A stretch of DNA of 64,000 nucleotides from Treponema pedis (GCF_017161325.1 NZ_CP045670.1:62001-126000), one strand, 5' to 3'; positions 17,847 through 27,847 are shown, counted from the first letter of the stretch. The notes: a model not told the origin generated them from the letters alone. Program-made: numbers and translations.

Positions 17847-18478
17847 CAGTAAACGCCCATGACAGCTGTTATGCATAGGAAAAAAATTACTTAAAATTAA
17901 ATTTCCGCTTCGGAAAAATAATAAAAACTTTTCCCATCTCATATCTTAATGAATACCGAGTGTTAAGCAGTTTAAAACCGATAACATTACGGTAAATTCA
18001 TGTAATCAAATATAAAAATATTGTCGGTTTTTATATAGTTGCGGTTTTAAATGAATAGTAGATATGCTTGAAACTAAATGACTATATTGTCCGATTACGT
18101 TTTTGATAAAACTTAAAAAACTCAATTAAAATCGGAATAGAAGACTTGACAGGCGGAAAAAGATATGTAAAAATTATATAAAATTGTAGAGTGATAAATT
18201 ACGGCTATAGTTTACAGGAAAGTAGATAAAATTATTTGGAAAAAACACCTTAGTTCCGTTTGTGTTTAAATTAAGTGGTAATTATAGGAATAATCTTCAA
18301 AAGCAGAGGTTAAGTGGATAAGGATGTATTAATCCGGTAAAAACAGTTTAAAAGATTTAAATTTTTAACATAAATATAAAAAATTTAATTGAAACAATAA
18401 TGGAAGTCTTGACAAGTAAAAAAAGATATGAGAGAATTGGAGAAAAGGGCGAGGGAATAAGTTACGGCTATACCTTGT
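17847..18478 (+). other. Gap with two decayed copies of an RHS-core segment
   Basis: 18125-18215 and 18387-18475 share GACTTGACA..AAAAAAGATATG and ATAA(A/G)TTACGGCTATA, about 80 bp each, 264 bp apart. In one frame they read like RHS repeat strands (ISYGYTLFGEG). I take them as eroded tandem remnants at the left edge of the RHS array. TTGACA occurs in both, but no -10 box sits at the right distance. Confidence 0.5.
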
Positions 18479-19356
18479 TTGGAGAGGGAAGGAGCGGAGG
18501 AAACTGCACCGGGAATAGATAAGTTACCGTTTAGATTTACAGGGAAAGAGTTTGACGAAGAAACGGGGTTGTATTATTATGGAGCTAGGTACTTAGACCC
18601 GAAATACAGTAGGTGGCTGTCAGGTGACCCTGCACTGAATGATTACATACCTAAAGCTCCGATAGACGATGAGGCCAAAAAGCACAACGAGAATTTACCT
18701 GGAATGGGTGGCATATACAACACTGTAAACTTGCACGTGTACCACTATGCAGGGAATAATCCGATTAAGTATATTGACCCTGATGGAAGAGAAGATGGTT
18801 TTCCTAAAAATTTTAAAGAAACAGTTATATATTTGCAAGGGAAAGTTAATCCAAAGGAAGTTGAAAATTTTCAGTTAAATAGATTGTTGGATATTGCTAA
18901 AGGATTTAAAGATACTGATATAGCAAAACTACCTGAGCAATCTAGTACTGAAGGTAAAAAATTATATGCAGCAGCTAGTGGAGATTGTTGTTTTAGTCGT
19001 GCTCAATTAATGGATTCTGTATTGTTTAATGAAGGCTTTTCTGTTGATTATGCTTATACAGAAGAGCCTCGAGGATATAATTTTCATATTGCTCCACTAA
19101 TCTCAGTCGGAAATAATAAATATGTAGTTGATACTATTGAGACTCTAGGAGGAAAACCGGAGTGGTATTGTATGAAGATTGGGTAAAGAAACAAAATCCT
19201 AAAGATGCTATGATTTTATCTGGAAATAGGAATGGAATATTTATACCAAATCCTATTATTGAGGCTTGGTACAATGCTAGTGAAAAAACTGAGTCGATTA
19301 ATGATTATGCGGCAAATCGGATAGAGCATTATTATAAAACAGGAGAAATTGAATAA
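18479..19356 (+). pseudogene. RHS cassette 1: core fragment + protein-glutamine-deamidase-like tip, frameshifted
   Basis: The RHS core end begins at EETAPGIDKLPFRFTG and ends at NNPIKYIDPDGR. The tip has GDCCFSRAQL (nucleophile Cys), GYNFHIAPLI (His) and YVVDTI (Asp), the Cys-His-Asp order of papain-fold protein-glutamine deamidase toxins. Comparison with cassette 2 shows a one-base frameshift near 19160-19175: the tip stops at CMKIG, while the expected ending (LYEDWVKKQNPKDAM...) continues in the next frame to 19356. The catalytic part is intact but the last ~60 residues are lost. No credible ribosome site or full RHS N-terminus is present. Confidence 0.75.
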
Positions 19357-19358
19357 AA

Positions 19359-19929
19359 ATGAAGAATTTTTTTTTAATTTGTTTTTTTATTTTAATAATT
19401 ATGGAAGTTAATGCAATGTTTTCTGGAATTATTTTTTGGGATATATCTATTAAAGATTTTGATGTTGAAAAATTAGATAAGAATGATATTGTTATGTGTT
19501 TAAAAGAGAAAATAAATATAATTTATACAATAGAGGAAACAAAAATATTATCATATTTTTATGATAAGCATTGTATGGAAGTTAATTGTGATGTTAACCT
19601 CGAAGATTTGAAAGCTAATATGAAGGGATTTAATGACTTATTATTTTCATTTGTTGTTGATGATATGATTGTTTTTACTGGTATAAATAGAATTGGAAGG
19701 CCGCCATTAGCTGCAAAAAATATGTATGATGATAAATTTATTAAAATTATTTGAAGTTAGATATATAAATAAATATTATTTAGTTTTTTCTAATATTCCA
19801 TATTCAGTATTATATAGTATTAAAAGTGGAGTTGATTCTGATGATGGTAAAATTAAAAAAGAATATACTATATTACATAATTTCTTTATTAAGAGAAAAA
19901 AATTAAGAATGTATTTCTCGGAAAATTAG
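19359..19929 (+). pseudogene. Immunity gene 1 (deamidase partner), frameshifted
   Basis: This is a paralogue of immunity gene 2: it shares MFSGIIFWD after an N-terminal hydrophobic segment and GINRIGRPPLAAKNMYDDKFIK. After FIK an extra A in an AAAA run (near 19744) shifts the frame, giving a stop at 19754, and the remaining third (KLFEVRYINKYYLVF...) follows in the next frame to 19929. Toxin 1 and its immunity gene are both broken. Confidence 0.75.
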
Positions 19930-20021
19930 TACTAAAGTAAAAAGTTCTATTATTCAAAATTATGATAATAAAAATATATGTAACGCAGAGGCGGATAAAT
20001 TTATTAAATAAAGGTGAGTAA

Positions 20022-20540
20022 ATGAAAGCATTCCCTTGTTTTTATTCACAAACCAACTATCTCCTCCTCCGGACAGCGATTGAAGCAGTACATGCCGTGA
20101 GGCAAAGTCGAACTTCCATGCAAATCCTTTTTGCGGTGTGTATAAGCAAAAAACAAGCTCTGACCGGAGAGAAGAGTCTTGCCTATGAAGACAAGTGCAG
20201 CAAAAAGATTGGAGCGGTATTGATGCAGCAAGTCGATAGGCGCAGCTTCGAAGCAAGCGCGGTGCTCAATTTTGTTTTCTTCATAATACTAAAAAACAAA
20301 ATTGAGCAGTCCGCCGCTCAAAGCTGCCTAGGCACCTTTGAGCTTCGAGTTTTGCCATTCGGCAAAACATCGGGGATTAAAGTTTTAAATTTACTAAACA
20401 AGCCTACTGACAGGAGCTTTTGGAAATAGACATGATGGATGCAAGGAGCGAGAAAAAATTAACCGCAGGCGTACTTTATGGACGTTGAGGATTAATTTTT
20501 TTGAAGCGCCGCCGCAGACGGCGTGTATATTTTCAAAAGA
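20022..20540 (+). repeat. Palindromic spacer 1 (leader + hairpins)
   Basis: Leader ATGAAAGCATTCCC..TTATTCACAAACCAAC, then GGACAGCGATTG. Hairpins: CTCAATTTTGTTTT (20265-20278) / AAAACAAAATTGAG (20293-20306), 14 of 14; GTTTTGCC-ATTC-GGCAAAAC; and AAAAAATTAA / TTAATTTTTT around CGTAC-type arms. The whole ends TATTTTCAAAAG, the inverse of the CTTTTGGAAATA near 20416. Confidence 0.85.
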
Positions 20541-21633
20541 GATGATACATGCAAATAACTACGGCGATAACGAAGAACAAAAGGAAAAACGTTACTACTA
20601 CCATAGTGACCACTTAGGCAGTGCACAGTTTGTAACCGACTGGAGAGGGAAGCAATACGAGCATATAGAGTACACGCCTTATGGGGAACTATGGACTTAC
20701 AAGTCAAAAACAGCAAAGCTGTTTTTGACGACATATAATAATTTCCTTGCAAAGTAGCCCGAAGGGCTGATAGAAGAGACTGCACCGGGGATTGATAAGT
20801 TACCGTTCAGGTTTACAGGTAAGGAACTGGATGAGGAGACGGGGCTGTATTATTATGGTGCAAGGTACCTTGATCCGAAGTATAGTAGGTGGTTAAGCGG
20901 TGATCCGGCGTTAAATGATTATATACCCAAAGCTCCGATAGACGATGAAGCGAAGAAACACAATGAAAACCTACCCGGAATGGGAGGCATATACAACACT
21001 GTAAACTTACATGTGTACCATTATGCAGGCAATAACCCGGTGAAGTATATTGACCAGGATGGGAGGGAAGATGGTTTTCCTAAAAATTTTAAAGAAACAG
21101 TTATATATTTGCAAGGGAAAGTTAATCCAAAGGAAGTTGAAAATTTTCAGTTAAATAGATTGTTGGATATTGCTAAAGGATTTAAAGATACTGATATAGC
21201 AAAACTACCTGAGCAAGAAAGCGGGTGGAATTTATATAAAGATGATTATGGCGATTGTTGCTTTGATAGAGTTCAACTTATTGCCTCTATTTTGATAAGC
21301 GAAGGGTTTTCTGTTTCTTATATTAAAACAATTAAACCGAAGGGATTTAACTTTCATATAGCTGCCTTGGTTAGGATTGGATATAAAAGTTATGTTGTTG
21401 ATACAATAAAAATATATACAGGAGCAACAGGTATTACCTCACCAGAAAACTGGCTTAAAAAACAAAGTCCTAAAGATTATGAAATTATTCCAGCAAGTAA
21501 GAATGCTAAATTAATTCCAAATAAGCATATTAAATTTTGGTATGATAAAAGCGCTTTACCTGATGAAAACTATGATGATTTTGCAGCTAGACAAATAGAG
21601 TATTATATAAAGACAGGAGATGTTGAATTATGA
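20485..21633 (+). pseudogene. RHS cassette 2: core interrupted by palindromic insert, deamidase-like tip
   Basis: The core runs from RYYYHSDHLGSAQFV to ELW, where a 75-bp in-frame element brings an amber stop (20755-20757). It resumes at IEETAPGIDKL and ends NNPVKYIDQDGR. The tip (GDCCFDRVQL, GFNFHIAALV, YVVDTI) is a complete Cys-His-Asp deamidase-like domain, related to tip 1. About 150 bp after the core (21067-21216) is identical in cassettes 1 and 2, then they diverge. An internal start at ATG 20980 could still give the tip alone. Immunity gene 2 overlaps the stop by 4 bp (ATGA). Confidence 0.75.
20695..20769 (+). repeat. 75-bp palindromic insertion element in the RHS core, copy A
   Basis: It begins ACTTACAAGTC, contains GTCAAAAACAGC-AAA-GCTGTTTTTGAC and AGCCC-GAA-GGGCT, and ends at GGGCTG. 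It sits exactly between TGG and ATAGAAGAG of the core. At 75 bp (25 codons) it keeps the frame, but TAG in this copy is CAG in copy D. Confidence 0.85.
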
Positions 21634-22253
21634 AATATATTTTTTATGTAGTTTTTTTATTTATTATGATGGAGTGTTCAGCAATGTTTTCAGGTATTAT
21701 TTTTTGGGATGATACAATTACTGATAAAGATTTGATTAATTTAGATAAAACTGATGTCGAAAAAATTATTACTGCTAATGAAAATATTATTTATATGATA
21801 TCTGATAAAAATATAGTTTGTTATTATCATGTTATGAAGATTATTGCGCTTGATAAATCAGTTAATATTGCATATTTGGATTCTAAAATGGGTAAGCATA
21901 ATAATTTGTTATTCTCTTTTGTTGCAGATAATATAATTATTTTTAGTGGTATAAATAGAATACAAAAACCTCCTAGGGCAGCTCTTCAACCTTATGATGA
22001 AAAATTTATTAAACTATTTGATGTTTATTTTAAAAATGAGTACTCAGGGTGTAATTATTTAATGTTTTCTGATGCTTCATATTATCCGGATATTTTTGAT
22101 TGTATAGATGGGATTGAGGGTACAGTTATATATTCGAGAAAAGAAGAATATGATAAACTATATCAGTATTTTTCTGAGAGAAAAAAAATAAGAGAAGTCG
22201 ATTATTTTGTTAATATTTCTAATATGCGAATATACTACAGGAAATCATTGTAA
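21630..22253 (+). CDS. Immunity gene 2 (deamidase partner)
   Basis: 207 residues. It starts in the ATGA overlap with toxin 2. A hydrophobic N-terminus (MKYIFYVVFLFIMMECSA) may be a signal or anchor, then MFSGIIFWDD. No known family recognised; paired only by position and by its paralogue in cassette 1. It is very AT-rich compared with the RHS core. It is the intact reference for the broken copy 1. Confidence 0.7.
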   Translation: MKYIFYVVFLFIMMECSAMFSGIIFWDDTITDKDLINLDKTDVEKIITANENIIYMISDKNIVCYYHVMKIIALDKSVNIAYLDSKMGKHNNLLFSFVADNIIIFSGINRIQKPPRAALQPYDEKFIKLFDVYFKNEYSGCNYLMFSDASYYPDIFDCIDGIEGTVIYSRKEEYDKLYQYFSERKKIREVDYFVNISNMRIYYRKSL

Positions 22254-22290
22254 TACAGTATTGATCGGAGATAGAGGAAAGGAGAGGAAA

Positions 22291-24564
22291 GTGTCGAATG
22301 CAAAATTTGTTAATGATACTGGGCAAATAGTCTACAAAAAAGATGAATCGGGAGAAACGCATTATAGTTACGGGGAACTTAATGAAGTAATAAAAGAAAG
22401 CCGAACAATAAACCGCTATGAAGCCGGGAGCGGGAAACAGTCTGCAAGTTTTGAATATGAAGCGGATTACTTAGGACGAATGCAAAAGATGAAATACCCC
22501 GACGGAGAAACCGTAAGTTACACATACGATGCAGGCGGACAATTAAGAGGAGTGAGCGGAGAAAAAACTTCGTCAAAAGGAAAAGCCGAATACTCTTATG
22601 TAGATAAAATCCTTTATGACGAACACGCACAAAGGGTGTACATACGTTACGGAAACGGAGTGGAAACAAGATACAAGTACGATGAAAAGCGGCGTTGGCT
22701 TGATACAATAGAAACTGAAAACAAACAAAGTCAAGACGTTTTTCAAAAAATAAAGTACTCATTTGACCCTGTAGGAAACGTCCTCGGTTACACGAATGAT
22801 GCAAGCACTTATGAGACAACTCAAGCGTACAAATACGATAACCTATATCAACTTATAAGTGTAGAAGGAGAGAGTAAACAATACAAGGGGAAAAAATACT
22901 TCGGAATGAGTCCTGTAAACATAGCAAAGTACAAACAGGAGTTTAACTTCGACATCATAGGAAATATGATGAATAAAATGAGCACGACTAATTTATCGGG
23001 AAGTAGGGGAAATGCATATAAGAAAGCCGACCTAGATTACAACCTAGATTATGAATATGACAGTAAATATGCGCACAGGTTAATAAGAGCGGGGAACAGG
23101 TATTATCGTTATGACGGTAACGGAAACATAACGGCGGAAAAAGACGGACCCTTTAGTGAAGAGGAAGAGTTTATATTTACCTATAACTATGATAAAGAAA
23201 GCGGAGTATACTCAACCGATTACGGCTTCGGTCTTGACGCCCCTAAAGAAACGGAACAGACGAACCCGCAAGATCTTTTTTCTTACAGGCGGAACTATAT
23301 GTGGAATGAGCGTAACCTGTTAACCAAATCGAGCGATAAAAACTACACGGTACACTACCGCTACGGTGAAGACAGGCAGAGAGCGTTAAAGTATACTGAA
23401 GAAGGAAGAAGTGAAACGCTATACTTTAACAATTTCTTTACGATACATATTCCGATATATGATAAAGATAACCCGCAAGGGTTAAGGGTGCATAAACATA
23501 TCTTTGTCGGTAACAGCCGCCTTGTAACAGCGATGACCCACACGGATAACAGTGGAGACAATGAAGAGCAAAAGGAAAAGAGATACTACTATCACAGCGA
23601 CCACTTAGGAAGTGCACAATTCGTAACGGACTGGAAAGGCAGACAGTATGAGCATATAGAGTATACACCTTACGGAGAGCTATGGATAGAAGAAGTTGCT
23701 GCGGGAATTGATAAACTGCCGTTTAGGTTTACCGGCAAGGAGATGGATGAAGAAACGGGCCTGTACTATTACGGTGCGAGATACCTTGACCCGAAGTATT
23801 CGAGGTGGTTGAGTGGGGATCCGGCGCTGGGAGAGTATATACCGCAAGCTCCCATTGACGATGAAGCGAAGAAACACAACGAGAATTTACCCGGTATGGG
23901 TGGTGTGTTTAATGTTGTAAACTTGCATGTATTTAATTATGGTAATAATAATCCAATAAAATACAATGACCCTACCGGTGAAGTCCCATTTATGGCGGTT
24001 ACAGGTATTATTGGTGCTGGTATTGGAGCTCTATATGGTGCCTATAAGTCATATACGGAAACTGGAACAGTAGACTGGAAAGAGGTAGGTAAGCATGCAT
24101 TAATTGGAGGCGTCATTGGCCTTGGTGCCGGTGCAGCCAGTGCAGCGTATTTGACAGGCTCTGCTACTGCGTCTGTAAAAATGGTATATGTGGGTACCAA
24201 ATTGTTTATTTCATCTTTAGGAACGACTGGGTATACAAGTTTTGAGGCTTTTAAAAGAGTACATGGGCGCGCTGGTGATGGAAAAGCTTGGCATCATATT
24301 GTTGAGCAAACAGCTAGAAATGTAAAAAATTTTGGAGAACATATGATCCATAATGCAAAAAATATTGTAAAAATTGGACATGGTTCAGCTAGCTTACATA
24401 GTAAACTTAGTGGATTTTATTCTTCCATACAAAGTTTTACAGGTGGTAAAACTGTGAGAGAATGGCTTTCGACTCAATCTTATAAGGATCAATATCAATT
24501 TGGTTTACAAAAATTAACTGAATTTGCAAAAGAATTAAATGTTAAAATAGAATTTGTGGAGTAG
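22291..24564 (+). CDS. RHS cassette 3: longest core in the array + WHH-type HNH nuclease tip
   Basis: 757 residues from GTG at 22291 (ribosome site GGAGAGG); an open ATG at 22207 lies inside the previous gene and is unlikely. YD-repeat strands (YEADYLGRMQKMKYPDG, YSFDPVGNVLGYTND, YRYDGNGNITAEKDG) run for ~560 residues to NNPIKYNDPTGE. Then a glycine-rich hydrophobic segment (GIIGAGIGALYGAY...GVIGLGAGAASAAY). The last ~95 residues hold AWHHIVEQ, HNAKNIVKI and LHSKLSGFYSS, like the HNH/EndoVII nuclease toxins with a WHH motif. It still lacks the RHS N-terminus, so it is a truncated or donor copy. Confidence 0.8.
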   Translation: MSNAKFVNDTGQIVYKKDESGETHYSYGELNEVIKESRTINRYEAGSGKQSASFEYEADYLGRMQKMKYPDGETVSYTYDAGGQLRGVSGEKTSSKGKAEYSYVDKILYDEHAQRVYIRYGNGVETRYKYDEKRRWLDTIETENKQSQDVFQKIKYSFDPVGNVLGYTNDASTYETTQAYKYDNLYQLISVEGESKQYKGKKYFGMSPVNIAKYKQEFNFDIIGNMMNKMSTTNLSGSRGNAYKKADLDYNLDYEYDSKYAHRLIRAGNRYYRYDGNGNITAEKDGPFSEEEEFIFTYNYDKESGVYSTDYGFGLDAPKETEQTNPQDLFSYRRNYMWNERNLLTKSSDKNYTVHYRYGEDRQRALKYTEEGRSETLYFNNFFTIHIPIYDKDNPQGLRVHKHIFVGNSRLVTAMTHTDNSGDNEEQKEKRYYYHSDHLGSAQFVTDWKGRQYEHIEYTPYGELWIEEVAAGIDKLPFRFTGKEMDEETGLYYYGARYLDPKYSRWLSGDPALGEYIPQAPIDDEAKKHNENLPGMGGVFNVVNLHVFNYGNNNPIKYNDPTGEVPFMAVTGIIGAGIGALYGAYKSYTETGTVDWKEVGKHALIGGVIGLGAGAASAAYLTGSATASVKMVYVGTKLFISSLGTTGYTSFEAFKRVHGRAGDGKAWHHIVEQTARNVKNFGEHMIHNAKNIVKIGHGSASLHSKLSGFYSSIQSFTGGKTVREWLSTQSYKDQYQFGLQKLTEFAKELNVKIEFVE

Positions 24565-24567
24565 AAA

Positions 24568-24975
24568 ATGAATGCAGAAGAGTATATAAAATTACAAAAA
24601 GCCATTATAACCCATGCAAAAGAAAGTTGGGGGGGGGATTATAAGAAAGCTAACAAATGTTTTAAAACATATACGAGAAGAATTTGTGAATTAATCAATG
24701 CAGAAGGGATAAATATTATTTATGATTTATTAAAATCTGATAATCTTGCAATTGTAAGCGTTGCTGCATATTTTTTATTGCCAATTAACTCTAAAGTTGC
24801 TCTTGAAGCTTATAAAAAAGTTTTGGGGGCTAAACATGATGGAATAGCTAGTAATGCTAAAATAACATTGAATGAGTGGAAGAAAGGACGGTTATCTTTT
24901 CCATTGCTAAAAGATGGTAAAATAATATACACTACAAAAGATGTATATAAAGCAAAAATATTTTATCCAAAATGA
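24568..24975 (+). CDS. Immunity gene 3 (HEAT-like, nuclease partner), carries a 9-G tract
   Basis: 135 residues, starting 3 bp after the nuclease stop with GTGGAG as ribosome site. The helical repeats (NIIYDLLKSDNLAIVSVAAYFLL, ALEAYKKVLGAKHDGIASNAKITLNEW) look like a short HEAT-type domain of the DUF2019 kind seen in immunity proteins. Cytoplasmic, as expected against a nuclease. A run of nine G (24629-24637) at codons for WGGD is prone to slippage and would switch the gene off. Confidence 0.65.
   Translation: MNAEEYIKLQKAIITHAKESWGGDYKKANKCFKTYTRRICELINAEGINIIYDLLKSDNLAIVSVAAYFLLPINSKVALEAYKKVLGAKHDGIASNAKITLNEWKKGRLSFPLLKDGKIIYTTKDVYKAKIFYPK
24629..24637 (+). repeat. Poly-G tract (9) inside immunity gene 3
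   Basis: TGG GGG GGG GAT. The flanks are AT-rich. Homopolymeric G runs are known phase-variation sites in treponemes. Confidence 0.9.
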
Positions 24976-25037
24976 TTTAACTCAGAAATGTAAGCAAGAA
25001 AAAGAATAAGAAAGGTGTGAATAACAAATAAGTAATA

Positions 25038-25679
25038 ATGGAGAAATACAAAAAGTATATAAAAATGAAGATGAATAAAATAATGATTTTTTTATATTTT
25101 GGCATATTCTGTTTCGGTTGTAAACACATAGGAATTGTAAGAATGAAAATTTTACTGGAGTTAGATAATAACTTGATGTATGATTTAATAAATCTTTATG
25201 CTAAAAGCTGTGACAAAGAAACAGGGAAGATAGTCATTTCAAAAGAAAAGCTTATTAATCTTGAACTGCAAATGAAAACTTTTATCGAAATTAATTTAGC
25301 GAATATTAAAAATTATTATGTATGTAAAAAGAAGACCGAAACTATTTATATGCATATTTTGAAATTACGAATGGAGAGTTAAATTTAAAACAAGAAGAAA
25401 GGTATTATTTAATTGGGGAACCTCAAAATCCTAATACAATAAAAACTGGCCAGCAAATAGGTTATGTAAAAGAACCAGCTTTAAATATTGAACATGAATT
25501 AGCATTATTAGTAAATAATTATTCATTTTATAAAGAATTTGGAATGGCATTGATGCAAAAAGATAAAAGTTTTTTTTATTGATGTGGATAAGTATAGTTT
25601 TTTGATTAACTATTATTTAAAGGTTTTTAGAACAGAATTTGAAGTTGCCGATTATTACTCAATATCGTTCCCCAATTAA
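25038..25679 (+). pseudogene. Orphan lipoprotein immunity gene 4, two frameshifts
   Basis: Lipoprotein signal (IFLYFGIFCFGC). The frame shifts near 25345 (ETIYM / AYFEITNGELNLKQEERYY) and again in an 8-T run (25570-25577: KDKSFF / IDVDKYSFLINYY), ending at FPN TAA 25679. Repaired, it would be ~200 residues. There is no toxin tip in front of it. The 25680-25792 interval shows nothing. Confidence 0.65.
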
Positions 25680-25792
25680 CGATTAACGGAATCAAAAGGG
25701 GGTATCGTGATAATAAATAATGTTAATTATTATTTAATGTAGATGTGGAGATTTAAAACTGCTGATATATATATAATAATTATTAAGAGAAA

Positions 25793-26181
25793 ATGAAAAC
25801 TAATTATTTATTCACAACCGAACTATCTCATTCGGACAGCGATTGCAAGGGAGCAAAAGCAATTTATAAAAATTGCTTTTGCTGTACATCTTTCCGCAGT
25901 AATTTCTGCGGAAAGATACCGAAGCGACAGCGAAGCCCTGAAAAGCGCGGTGCTCAATTTTGTTTTCTTCGTAATGCTAAAAAACAAAATTGAGCAGTCT
26001 GCCGCTCAAAGCTGCTTACGCAAAAAGCTATCACTATCTGAAATCCTCACTGACAGGGCTTTTGAAAATAGGCGGAGCAGATACAAGGAGTTAGGCAAAA
26101 AAGTACCGCAGGCGTATCGGGTATACGTCGAGGACACTTTTTTGCCGTACGACGCAGTAATTGCCCGCATATTTTCAAAAG
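25793..26181 (+). repeat. Palindromic spacer 2
   Basis: Leader ATGAAAACTAATTATTTATTCAC. Hairpins: AGCAAAAGCAATTT / AAATTGCTTTTGCT; ATCTTTCCGCAG / CTGCGGAAAGAT; the CTCAATTTTGTTTT type; GGCAAAAAAGT..ACTTTTTTGCC around GCGTAT..ATACGT. GTTAGGC at 26090-26096 matches an integron R' core. Ends TATTTTCAAAAG. Confidence 0.8.
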
Positions 26182-27458
26182 ATGACGTATACGGTGCAGA
26201 CTACGGCTTCGGTCTTGACGCCCCTAAAGAAACGGAACAGACGAACCCGCAAGATCTTTTTTCTTACAGGCGGAACTATATGTGGAATGAGCGTAACCTG
26301 TTAACCAAATCGAGCGATAAAAACTACACGGTACACTACCGCTACGGTGAAGACAGGCAGAGAGCGTTAAAGTATACTGAAGAAGGAAGAAGTGAAACGC
26401 TATACTTTAACAATTTCTTTACGATACATATTCCGATATATGATAAAGATAACCCGCAAGGGTTAAGGGTGCATAAACATATCTTTGTCGGTAACAGCCG
26501 CCTTGTAACAGCGATGACCCACACGGATAACAGTGGAGACAATGAAGAGCAAAAGGAAAAGAGATACTACTATCACAGCGACCACTTAGGAAGTGCACAA
26601 TTCGTAACGGACTGGAAAGGCAGACAGTATGAGCATATAGAGTATACACCTTACGGAGAGCTATGGATAGAAGAAGTTGCTGCGGGAATTGATAAACTGC
26701 CGTTTAGGTTTACCGGCAAGGAGATGGATGAAGAAACGGGCCTGTACTATTACGGTGCGAGATACCTTGACCCGAAGTATTCGAGGTGGTTGAGTGGGGA
26801 TCCGGCGCTGGGAGAGTATATACCGCAAGCTCCCATTGACGATGAAGCGAAGAAACACAACGAGAATTTACCCGGTATGGGTGGTGTGTTTAATGTTGTA
26901 AACTTGCATGTGTACCATTATGCAGGGAATAATCCGGTTAAGTATACCGATCCGGATGGAAGGGATATAATTTTATTGAATAGGTCATATGGTGCTTATA
27001 AAGAAGGTCATAATGCTGTGTTAATTGGAAATGATAAAACTGGCGGATGGTTGTATTTTTCTAAAGATGGTAAAAATTTAACTGGATCAATTAACAAGGC
27101 AGAATATTTTCCTACACTTGAAAGTTTTATTGAGCATAATAAAAAATTAGATACAGATGAACAATATGATAGGGCTTATCAAGTAAAAACAAGTGCAATG
27201 AATGACTCAAGAATGATAGCAGAAGGTCTTGACATTTACGATAAAAAATACTCACTTGATGAAAAAAGAAATGAAATAACCTTAGAAGTAATATCTCAAA
27301 ACTGTGCAGATTTATGTGCAGACATTGGTAAGAAAGGAGGTGTTAATATATCAAAACCTAAACATTCTCGTTTCCCTGTTGGGACTTTTACAAAACCTAA
27401 TTTCCAATATGAAGATTTTAAAAAAAATAATAAAGGAGAGGAAATTCAAATAAAATGA
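25950..27458 (+). CDS. RHS cassette 5: core + permuted papain-like hydrolase tip
   Basis: 502 residues in an open frame that runs from inside spacer 2 into the RHS core (ADYGFGLDAPKETEQ... to NNPVKYTDPDGR). The ~700-bp core is near-identical to cassette 3 (offset 2981 bp). The tip reads DIILLNRSYGA, GHNAVLIGNDK (His) and, much later, ISQNCADLCADIG (Cys). His before Cys is the order of circularly permuted papain/LRAT-like enzymes (amidases, peptidases or acyltransferases). Its partner is an integral membrane protein, which suggests action at or outside the membrane. This is the intact copy of a family seen again at 44.4 and 48.2 kb. Confidence 0.75.
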   Translation: MLNFVFFVMLKNKIEQSAAQSCLRKKLSLSEILTDRAFENRRSRYKELGKKVPQAYRVYVEDTFLPYDAVIARIFSKDDVYGADYGFGLDAPKETEQTNPQDLFSYRRNYMWNERNLLTKSSDKNYTVHYRYGEDRQRALKYTEEGRSETLYFNNFFTIHIPIYDKDNPQGLRVHKHIFVGNSRLVTAMTHTDNSGDNEEQKEKRYYYHSDHLGSAQFVTDWKGRQYEHIEYTPYGELWIEEVAAGIDKLPFRFTGKEMDEETGLYYYGARYLDPKYSRWLSGDPALGEYIPQAPIDDEAKKHNENLPGMGGVFNVVNLHVYHYAGNNPVKYTDPDGRDIILLNRSYGAYKEGHNAVLIGNDKTGGWLYFSKDGKNLTGSINKAEYFPTLESFIEHNKKLDTDEQYDRAYQVKTSAMNDSRMIAEGLDIYDKKYSLDEKRNEITLEVISQNCADLCADIGKKGGVNISKPKHSRFPVGTFTKPNFQYEDFKKNNKGEEIQIK

Positions 27459-27838
27459 TAAAAATTTCAATAACGAATTTTATATACAGTAAAATAGCTT
27501 TTATGCTTATTCTAATGATTTTTTATATTATCACCTCGGTTAAGGATAATAAATATTTTTTGCAAGTTGTATTTGTTCCAATAATAGTTGTTTTATTTAT
27601 ATTTTTAAATATACAAAAAATTGGATTGTACTTTTTTTTAACTTTATTAATAGTATTTTTTATATCGCATTTTTTAGGCTGTTTAATTGGTTTTTTTATT
27701 GAGATAGGATATTTTTTTATTGTTGAAATGTTAAGTGTTATTTTTTATTCTATTTTTCTATTCAATGGTATAATTATATTTATAATATCATATGCTGTTA
27801 CTGTATTTATTTATAAGATAATACGGTGGGTAATTTAG
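27455..27838 (+). CDS. Immunity gene 5 (four-helix membrane protein)
   Basis: 127 residues, overlapping toxin 5 by 4 bp (ATGA). Almost wholly hydrophobic with about four membrane helices. No family recognised. Overlap and position make it the likely immunity protein; a membrane site suggests the toxin acts in the periplasm or on the membrane. Confidence 0.65.
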   Translation: MIKISITNFIYSKIAFMLILMIFYIITSVKDNKYFLQVVFVPIIVVLFIFLNIQKIGLYFFLTLLIVFFISHFLGCLIGFFIEIGYFFIVEMLSVIFYSIFLFNGIIIFIISYAVTVFIYKIIRWVI

Positions 27839-27847
27839 ATTTAATTT

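Noticed and set aside
17858-17873. Terminator after the MATE gene
   Set aside because: The palindrome is short with no T-run on either strand.
18125-18475. Two TTGACA boxes as promoters of the array
   Set aside because: No -10 box at 16-19 bp; both boxes lie in a duplicated RHS-core remnant.
22207-22290. ATG 22207 as start of RHS cassette 3
   Set aside because: It lies within immunity gene 2 in another frame; GTG 22291 with GGAGAGG is the better start, and the RHS-like sequence begins there.
22379-22819. Minus-strand ORFs inside RHS cores (such as 146 residues here, and 65-76-residue copies repeated in cassettes 3, 5 and 7)
   Set aside because: They recur because the core recurs; they are shadows of the conserved plus-strand frame.
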